Part shown: piece after piece, positions 1-4,831 of the stretch | How the letters are laid out: every line of letters begins with the position of its first letter | Numbering within the stretch: the stretch's first letter is position 1 | From: an uncultured Bacilli bacterium | GTDB lineage: Bacteria > Bacillota_I > Bacilli_A > RF39 > UBA660 | Length of the DNA: 9,417 bases | Direction: 5' to 3' | Assembly (NCBI GenBank): GCA_944372725.1 | Contig: CALWAA010000034.1 | Span: 1 to 9,417, forward strand | Made by a program: the position numbers and the translations under genes | The notes under the pieces: generated by a model | What the model saw: only the letters and a program-made list of their open reading frames with translations | Databases searched by the model: none | Told to the model about the DNA's origin: nothing

Positions 1-671
1 GTTTGCGTTCCTGTTCCTGTGGTATTGGCACTCGTTCCTTGGTAAATCAATCTCAAGCTTCCATCTTCATTTATTCGAATGATACGCCAATAAAAATCTC
101 CAAACTTAACCCAGTTATTGTCTACTGTTCCTCTAAAATAGTATGTAGTTCCTTTACTTGTCGTTTCTTCATATATTCCATTTGTTTCTTCACAATTACT
201 TTTTCCACTACAATCTTCTTGAGCTGTTTTACTAAAGTCTGGTGTATCTAAATTTACTTCTATGGTTCCTAATATAGTATCTACTTTCTTTGTTGTTGAT
301 GTAACAAAATCTAAATAACATTTTGTTCCTTTTGTTGTAAATGGTATTACATTTAATGTTTTCGTATTACTATCATAGCTTATACTAATACTACTATCTT
401 TTTCACCATTTACAGTACAATAACTTTCTTCGGTTAATTCATAATTACCATCTGGTATAGCATCTACACTTTCACCATCTACCGTGATAGCAACAATATT
501 TAAATCTGCTAAACTATAATTAATTGTTCCATTAACTAATGGTATAGACTGTGTAACCCTATATTTTGCTCTCGTAAAATTTAGAATGACTGCACTAATT
601 ATTAATACTACCACTACTCCTATGATAATATTTCTTTTTAAATGACTTTTCTTTAATGTTTCAATCTTCAT
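1..671 (-). CDS. Membrane-anchored surface protein, N-terminal part (runs off the window)
   Basis: An open frame on the minus strand starts with ATG at 671 and is still open at base 1, giving 223 residues. It starts 8 bases after an AAAGGTG ribosome-binding site (about 679-685). The N-terminus is basic (MKIETLKKSHLKR), followed by one hydrophobic segment at residues 14-31, so the protein is probably a signal-anchored exported protein with the rest outside. The visible ectodomain is rich in Thr, Ser, Asn and Gly and contains four cysteines (85, 118, 154, 160). A block near residues 178-210 (YFRGTVDNNWVKFGDFYWR and what follows) resembles a module I recall from large surface proteins of uncultured gut Bacilli. 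No catalytic motif is visible. It is divergent from the helix-turn-helix gene at 852. Function is not known; adhesin- or pilin-like is only a guess. The coding frame and membrane anchor are firm. Confidence 0.8.
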   Translation of the reverse strand, partial: MKIETLKKSHLKRNIIIGVVVVLIISAVILNFTRAKYRVTQSIPLVNGTINYSLADLNIVAITVDGESVDAIPDGNYELTEESYCTVNGEKDSSISISYDSNTKTLNVIPFTTKGTKCYLDFVTSTTKKVDTILGTIEVNLDTPDFSKTAQEDCSGKSNCEETNGIYEETTSKGTTYYFRGTVDNNWVKFGDFYWRIIRINEDGSLRLIYQGTSANTTGTGTQ

Positions 672-683
672 AATCTAACACCT

Positions 684-765
684 TTCATGATGCTAGGCTT
701 CATTTTATTTATCATATAAATAATTTATCATAGATATATGATAAGTTTCCTAGCTTATACATGAA
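684..765 (-). promoter_or_regulatory. Dyad in the 5' leader or operator region of the surface-protein gene
   Basis: TTCATG (684-689) and GCTAGG (692-697) are matched in inverted order by CCTAGC (749-754) and CATGAA (760-765). Inside lies a perfect 8-bp inverted repeat, TTATCATA (725-732) with TATGATAA (737-744), and a smaller one, TTTAT (708-712) with ATAAA (716-720). In the minus-strand transcript this would fold just upstream of the AAAGGTG ribosome-binding site. As DNA it could be an operator between the two divergent genes. By-eye pairing only. Confidence 0.4.
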
Positions 766-790
766 TTATACATTTTATTTTTTTTGTCAA
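765..790 (-). promoter_or_regulatory. Putative promoter of the surface-protein gene
   Basis: On the minus strand TTGACA (790-785) is a perfect -35 hexamer and TATAAT (770-765), preceded by TG, a perfect -10. The spacer is only 14 bases, shorter than the usual 16-18, which lowers confidence. Transcription would start near 758 and give a leader of roughly 85 bases that contains the dyad at 684-765. Confidence 0.5.
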
Positions 791-851
791 TATTACATTC
801 ATTAAAACAATTGAAAGATTAAAAATGGGAAAATATCTTTGGTGAAATAAA

Positions 852-1040
852 ATGATATATGGAAAAAGATTAAAAGACTTAAGAGAAGAAAAAGGATTAA
901 AACAATATGAAATAGCAGAACTATTAAATTTTCACAAAAATGGTTATGGACAATTTGAACGTGAAACCACCCTTTTACCAATTAAACATTTAAACACTTT
1001 ATGTAATATTTTTAATGTATCACTTAGATTACTTATTTGA
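852..1040 (+). CDS. N-terminal half of a tandem XRE-type HTH regulator (frame broken)
   Basis: ATG at 852 follows GGTGA at 841-845 with good spacing. The 62 residues form one XRE/Cro-type helix-turn-helix domain: GKRLKDLREEKGLKQYEIAE, then a recognition-helix region, the segment YGQFERE and the tail NIFNVS that normally continues as LDYLF. The frame instead ends at a TGA at 1038-1040, and the expected LDYLFEF is found in the +1 frame. The real gene is therefore probably 852-1308 (about 151 residues), joined by skipping base 1026. Such two-domain HTH proteins are familiar in gut Bacilli, as far as I recall. DNA binding is expected; the target is unknown. The divergent surface-protein gene is the obvious candidate. 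As it stands this half could be made as a single-domain protein. Confidence 0.75.
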   Translation: MIYGKRLKDLREEKGLKQYEIAELLNFHKNGYGQFERETTLLPIKHLNTLCNIFNVSLRLLI

Positions 1041-1308
1041 ATTCACAAATATTAAAAAGTATAAAAATATAAAAAAACAAATAAAACCAGAGCTTTCTGG
1101 TAAAAGACTAAAAGAATTTAGAAACGAAAACAAGCTAACTCAAGAAAAGTTAGCCAAATATTTAAATACTACTCATACAAACCTTGTAGGTTACGAAAAA
1201 GGAAACTACATTATTGCTACTCCCTACTTATATATGATTTGTAAAAAATATAACATCTCTGCTGACTACCTCTTAGGTAAAATTGATAATCCTAAATACC
1301 TTAAGTAA
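1015..1308 (+). CDS. C-terminal half of the tandem XRE-type HTH regulator
   Basis: The frame is open from 1015, but there is no ribosome-binding site before the ATG at 1015. The homologous part starts with LDYLFEF at about 1027, which completes the domain cut off in the upstream frame. A linker rich in Lys and Asn follows, then a second XRE-type domain (GKRLKEFRNENKLTQEKLAK, VGYEKGN, ICKKYNISADYLLG). The two domains are recognisably a duplication: GKRLK, the helix spacing and the xYNISxDYLLG/NVSLDYLF endings match. If a programmed or phenotypic +1 shift occurs it is translated as part of the upstream protein; otherwise it is a pseudogene remnant. A terminator overlaps its stop codon. Confidence 0.7.
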   Translation: MYHLDYLFEFTNIKKYKNIKKQIKPELSGKRLKEFRNENKLTQEKLAKYLNTTHTNLVGYEKGNYIIATPYLYMICKKYNISADYLLGKIDNPKYLK

Positions 1309-1323
1309 ACTAAGGTGTTTTTT
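1298..1323 (+). terminator. Terminator of the HTH gene
   Basis: ACCTTA (1298-1303) pairs with TAAGGT (1311-1316) around a 7-base loop and is followed by GTTTTTTA. The stop codon (1306-1308) lies in the loop, a compact arrangement seen again at rpsT. Confidence 0.65.
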
Positions 1324-1342
1324 ATATTCTCGACATAAACAC

Positions 1343-1376
1343 AAAAAAGCGTCGAACTTTGTCGAACGCTTTTTCT
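1343..1376. terminator. Bidirectional terminator
   Basis: AAAAAGCGT (1344-1352) pairs with ACGCTTTTT (1366-1374). The 13-base loop can pair further (CGA with TCG). T runs follow the stem on the plus strand and A runs precede it, so it can stop transcripts from both sides: the HTH gene from the left and anything reading leftward out of gpr. Confidence 0.7.
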
Positions 1377-1387
1377 TGCTTTTTTAT

Positions 1388-1662
1388 AGACTATACTTCA
1401 TAATATAGCCTTAAGCGTTAGGAGTATGTCTACTAGTTTTTCTTTTCCCAACTATTACTTATCTCCTTTTGGGGTTTTGGTTGTAGAAAGGTAGGGAATT
1501 GCTAGTGAAACTAAAAGTAATTTTAGATTCTATTATTGGCCTTTTTAAGCCAAATAATAAGACATCAACCATCACCATTGTTATTAACAACTTAGAGGTT
1601 CATGTCTATTCACATAAAGAGTAGGCATTAGACTTCCTAACGCTTACATCTTAAGTATATCT
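1388..1662 (+). other. Structured island bounded by imperfect inverted repeats; possible ncRNA or small non-autonomous element
   Basis: Outer arms: TATACTT (1392-1398) with AAGTATA (1653-1659); TAAGCGTTAGGA (1412-1423) with TCCTAACGCTTA (1635-1646), 12 perfect pairs; ATGTCTAC (1426-1433) with GTAGGCAT (1621-1628), which pairs only on the plus strand thanks to a U-G wobble. Inside are further possible hairpins: TATTATTGGC near 1532-1541 with GCCAAATAATA near 1549-1559 (one bulge), and GACATCAACC (1561-1570) with GGTTCATGTC (1597-1606, one mismatch). A weak promoter-like pair, TTGCTT (1376-1381) and CATAAT (1399-1404) 17 bases apart, would start a transcript at the left arm. I do not recognise a named RNA family. 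No target-site duplication is obvious. Pairing was done by eye, without folding energies. Confidence 0.45.
1505..1624 (+). CDS. Small unrecognised 39-residue ORF inside the structured island
   Basis: GTG at 1505 (or TTG at 1499) follows the ribosome-binding-site-like AAAGGTAGGG (1487-1496) and runs to TAG at 1622, which lies in the right inverted-repeat arm. The product has a basic start (VKLK), a short hydrophobic amphipathic stretch (VILDSIIGLF), a KPNNK turn and a beta-like tail (TITIVINNLEVHVYSHKE). It uses more GGC, ACC and ATC codons than its neighbours. It is too short for reliable homology recognition. It could be a small membrane-active peptide, a leader peptide, or a chance frame in an RNA element. 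The ribosome-binding site and its fit inside the paired arms are the main support. Confidence 0.4.
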   Translation: MKLKVILDSIIGLFKPNNKTSTITIVINNLEVHVYSHKE

Positions 1663-1708
1663 TAATTTTAACATAAATACAATTTACAATTCATTTACAT
1701 TTTTATAT

Positions 1709-2437
1709 TTAAAAAAACAAATCATTTAAAGCATCACTTATAATCGTACTAGTAAGACTAATAATTTCACCAACATTAGGAGTAGTATACATCCTCTTTT
1801 CTTCTTCTAACACCAAAGGAACCCCAATTGCAATAATAGGAATTCCAAAAGTATTTTTATCAATTCTCTTATTATCTTTAATAGCACTCCCCGGAATAAT
1901 TCCCGTATTATTAATTTCTATAGAATTATTTAAAAGCTCTTTATCAGCAGTAGCTAAAGAATCAATCATAATAATAACACTTGGCTTTAATTTTTTAACA
2001 ACCATTTCAATCAAAGCATAAGAACTAATCCCTGTCTTTTCTGTAACTTCTGGATTAAATAAAGCTACTTTAGGAATATTTAAAAAATCCGTAAAATGAT
2101 TGGTTGCCATTACTTTATTTGTTGTAGAAACACCCAAACTATCACACAACACACTAGAGTTACCAAGGCCAATAATAAGAGGGTCTGTTGTTTTCAAATC
2201 TTTAAACAACCATTTTAATATTTTTATTAATTCTTTTTTTATCATTTTTTGTTTTTGATGCAAAGAAACATAATCGAAAATAATTGAAAAATAATCTCCC
2301 CTAACTCTTTTTACTAATTTTTCACTCTTATAATCTACACAAAAATGATTTACTTGATATCCACGATATTTCTTTTCATCTATTTTAAATTTTTCCTTTT
2401 CCAATATTTTAGATACATCCATAAACGCTTTCTTCAT
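1709..2437 (-). CDS. gpr: GPR endopeptidase (spore germination protease), short form
   Basis: GPR is the aspartic-type protease (MEROPS A25) that degrades small acid-soluble DNA-binding proteins at spore germination. The start chosen is ATG at 2437, six bases after AAGGGTG (2450-2444); the frame is open to 2503 but that would overlap the upstream gene. The 242 residues carry the family signatures: IIGLGN at 88-93, CDSLG with Asp99, KTGI at 134-137, IDSLAT with Asp159, NTGIIPGS at 177-184 and IPIIAIGVPLV at 199-209. Asp99 and Asp159 correspond to the catalytic aspartates known from Bacillus megaterium GPR (127 and 193). The protein is clearly shorter than the roughly 370-residue Bacillus enzyme: the N-terminal propeptide region is reduced and the C-terminal part short. 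It lies 46 bases downstream of the 753-residue repeat gene on the same strand, so it may be cotranscribed. It implies sporulation ability, now or recently. Confidence 0.92.
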   Translation of the reverse strand: MKKAFMDVSKILEKEKFKIDEKKYRGYQVNHFCVDYKSEKLVKRVRGDYFSIIFDYVSLHQKQKMIKKELIKILKWLFKDLKTTDPLIIGLGNSSVLCDSLGVSTTNKVMATNHFTDFLNIPKVALFNPEVTEKTGISSYALIEMVVKKLKPSVIIMIDSLATADKELLNNSIEINNTGIIPGSAIKDNKRIDKNTFGIPIIAIGVPLVLEEEKRMYTTPNVGEIISLTSTIISDALNDLFF

Positions 2438-2483
2438 AAATAACACCCTTATTATTATGGAAAAGAAAAAAGAAGATATACTT

Positions 2484-4745
2484 CTATAACCTTCTTCCCT
2501 CATTTTCTTTTATAAACTGATAACTTTCATTAATAAAAGCACTCATTAATTCTAATTCAGAAGTAACCCCTCTATTTCGAATTTCTTGTTCTAATTCCCC
2601 TTGATAATTTCTAAATTCTTCACAACTATACCCTAAACGATAAAATTGTTCTTCAACTACTTTTAAAGCGTCTAATAGTACTTGAATCTTATTAAATTGC
2701 TGTTGTAACATTCTAAGATCCATGTTAGCTTTATTATAAGAATCATCCCCATTTTTGTATTTACCATGAATATAATTAGTAATGATTTCTTGACTTTCCA
2801 TTGTTAAAGCATCAAATAAATGATCAATTACTTGTTTATCTTCATCCGTTAAATCGCCTTTAATAGATCTAAAAAAATCATATAAACTTACATGGTTTTT
2901 CAAAACCGGCATTTTACCACTTTTTAAATAATCTTTAAATTGCCTCCTCAACATATTTATATCTTTTTGACCCTGATGATAAGAAGATTGGTCACAACAC
3001 AGTTTTCCGTTTATATAATTAATAATATTTTCACGTTTCTCATAAGATAATCTCATAAATAACGAATGAATTACCAATTTATCGACATCACTTAATTTTT
3101 CTTTTATATAAGTAAACTGCAAATATAATTTTCTTTTTATATAATCAAACGTATACCCTTCCATTTCACACTTACTAAATTGTCGTTGCATCCACCTTAT
3201 ATCATTATAAGCACGTTTACCTATCTCACTATTTTTATGATAGATTCCTTCCATGTAACCTAAAATTCCTTCTTGATATTCTTTAGGAAAAACAGCAAAC
3301 AAACCATCTATCAATTCTTTTTCAGATTCAGTTAAAAATCCCTTTTCTGTTTTAAAATAATTATAAATTGTTTTTTCAAAAGATCCCTTTATTCGATATC
3401 TCTTAAATTGTTGCTGCAATAAAACAATATCATTATGAGCCTTCTTACCAATAGAACCAGTACTACCATATTTTCCGATAATATACCCCTTAATTCCTTC
3501 TTGACGAATTTTTGATAATTTACTAAATAAAAGATCGATTACTTCTTTATCTTTCTTTGAAAGTGGATCACTCTCATCTTCAAAGTAAGAATATAACGTA
3601 CGTTCCAGTTTATTAATAGATTGCATATTCTGTTTATATTTCTTAAATTTTGCTTGCATTAAAGAAATCATTCTAGGAACATCATTACCCATAGCACCTT
3701 TTTGACTATATTCTTTATCCATATAACTAATAATTTCATCTTGATGTTCTTTAGAAAGTTTAGCAAATAGCAAATCAACGATAGCTTTATCTTCTTCACT
3801 AATTATCTCATCATCTTTTACAAAATATTTATAAATAGAACGAAAATAAGAAGTTGGAATATACCCCAGTTTCTTACACTTCATAAATTTAACACGTAAA
3901 TATCTAATATCATTGAAACATTTCTTACCCTCTTCATCATTAAAAGAATATAAATGTTTCAAATAATTTGAAATTCTTTCCTGTTTTTCTTTAGATAATT
4001 GAGCAAATAAAATATCAATTAATTCTTTATCTTCCTTAGTAAACAAAACATTTAATTGAATAAAATATTTATAAATTGTTCCTACGAATAAAGAAGAAGA
4101 AAAGCCTTGCTTTTTAAAATTTTCAAAATTTCTTTGTAATAATAAAATATCATTACTTGTTCCCCAAGTTTGACTCTCTTCTACCCTCAAACACCTTTTA
4201 ATTTTCCTTTGACGAGCAATAGGTAATCTCGAAAGCAAAAAATCAACAATTTGTTTATCTTCAAAACTAAGCTCTTCTCCCTCTTTTTTAAAATAATCAT
4301 ATAAATTTTTTTTAGATTTTCTTTTTAATTTATTTTCTTGCAATCCTTTTTTCTTTAACTCCTCAAAAGAAATATCTTGATATCCCAAACGTTCAAGTAA
4401 TGAATAAAAAAGAGGCAATTCTCTTTTCATTTTTAAATAATAATCTTCATTAAAAATAATATGATAATGATTTAACAATTCTAAAAACATTTTTAAAGTA
4501 TCCGTATCACTTAATGAATTATCAATCATTGATAATAAATTACTTATAATATGAGTATCACCCATACAGATTTTAGAATTTATCTGATATTCTAAATGCG
4601 TATCTACTAAACTTTTAATACAATTTATATTCATGTTATCATGAGTAATAAATCTTGATAATGGATCTAATAATTGATTCCATTCTTCTTCACTCATATT
4701 TAAAAATGCATATTTCTTTATATACTCTTCTTTTAATAAATTCAT
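2484..4745 (-). CDS. Seven-repeat protein, 753 residues (diverged paralog of its upstream neighbour); family not recognised
   Basis: ATG at 4745 follows AAAGGGGGTG (4760-4751) by five bases; a longer frame from TTG 4769 would run through this ribosome-binding site and is unlikely. No signal peptide or membrane segment is visible, so it is probably cytoplasmic. Layout: N-terminal motif KYAFL...W (residues 11-22), a helical non-repeat region to about 146, seven repeats of 76-81 residues (aromatic anchor Y at 149, 225, 305, 385, 461, 541, 622), and a C-terminal tail starting LLDALKVVEEQFYRLGYSC (690-708). Each repeat reads roughly aromatic box (IYKYF), then an acidic helix (EDKxxIDxLFxxLS), a helix ending in xxYxxGxY, and a helix with DIxxLQxQFK. 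The repeats are strongly diverged from one another. N- and C-termini and repeat number match the 962-residue neighbour, so the two are paralogs. It has its own promoter. Function unknown; a scaffold or a nucleic-acid-binding array is possible. Confidence 0.85.
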   Translation of the reverse strand: MNLLKEEYIKKYAFLNMSEEEWNQLLDPLSRFITHDNMNINCIKSLVDTHLEYQINSKICMGDTHIISNLLSMIDNSLSDTDTLKMFLELLNHYHIIFNEDYYLKMKRELPLFYSLLERLGYQDISFEELKKKGLQENKLKRKSKKNLYDYFKKEGEELSFEDKQIVDFLLSRLPIARQRKIKRCLRVEESQTWGTSNDILLLQRNFENFKKQGFSSSLFVGTIYKYFIQLNVLFTKEDKELIDILFAQLSKEKQERISNYLKHLYSFNDEEGKKCFNDIRYLRVKFMKCKKLGYIPTSYFRSIYKYFVKDDEIISEEDKAIVDLLFAKLSKEHQDEIISYMDKEYSQKGAMGNDVPRMISLMQAKFKKYKQNMQSINKLERTLYSYFEDESDPLSKKDKEVIDLLFSKLSKIRQEGIKGYIIGKYGSTGSIGKKAHNDIVLLQQQFKRYRIKGSFEKTIYNYFKTEKGFLTESEKELIDGLFAVFPKEYQEGILGYMEGIYHKNSEIGKRAYNDIRWMQRQFSKCEMEGYTFDYIKRKLYLQFTYIKEKLSDVDKLVIHSLFMRLSYEKRENIINYINGKLCCDQSSYHQGQKDINMLRRQFKDYLKSGKMPVLKNHVSLYDFFRSIKGDLTDEDKQVIDHLFDALTMESQEIITNYIHGKYKNGDDSYNKANMDLRMLQQQFNKIQVLLDALKVVEEQFYRLGYSCEEFRNYQGELEQEIRNRGVTSELELMSAFINESYQFIKENEGRRL
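2694..4307 (-). repeat. Seven diverged tandem protein repeats (753-residue protein)
   Basis: Repeats begin at the aromatic boxes LYDYF, IYKYF, IYKYF, LYSYF, IYNYF, LYLQF and LYDFF, spaced 76, 80, 80, 76, 80 and 81 residues. They share the order of helices with the neighbour's repeats but are too diverged to be alike at DNA level, so they are old. Confidence 0.8.
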
Positions 4746-4802
4746 TAAAACACCCCCTTTTAACAGCAAAATCTCATGTTAAACATGAAAAAGCGTAGAA
4801 AT

Positions 4803-4831
4803 ATAATAACATTCTCGAATTAAAAAGTCAA
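4803..4831 (-). promoter_or_regulatory. Promoter of the 753-residue repeat gene
   Basis: On the minus strand TTGACT (4831-4826), a 17-base spacer and TATTAT (4808-4803), with TG one base before the -10 (extended -10). The -35 hexamer contains the TGA stop of the upstream 962-residue gene (4830-4828). It lies in a block (4794-4834) that matches 37 of 41 bases of the block upstream of the paralog. The leader holds a small hairpin, TCATGTT (4774-4780) with AACATGA (4782-4788). Confidence 0.75.

Noticed and set aside
3..251. Plus-strand 82-codon open frame
   Set aside because: It lies opposite the surface-protein gene, has no ribosome-binding site and its Cys/Ser/Phe-rich product looks like an antisense shadow.
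811..839. TTGAAA, 17 bases, TATCTT in front of the HTH gene
   Set aside because: The hexamers are acceptable but the start would be near 846, downstream of the GGTGA ribosome-binding site at 841-845.
1664..1708. Terminator directly after gpr
   Set aside because: Only weak A/T pairings (ATGTAAAT with ATTTATGT) and no T run on the minus strand; the bidirectional hairpin at 1343-1376 is the better end.
2438..2503. Longer start for gpr at 2503
   Set aside because: It would overlap the end of the upstream gene and read through the good AAGGGTG site that serves ATG 2437; the extra residues are not GPR-like.
4746..4769. Longer start (TTG 4769) for the 753-residue protein
   Set aside because: The added residues are just the translated ribosome-binding site (KGGV); ATG 4745 is correctly spaced from it.
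4828..4830. Mycoplasma-type code (TGA as Trp)
   Set aside because: TGA here is followed at once by a promoter, leader and start of the next gene, and visible tryptophans use TGG.
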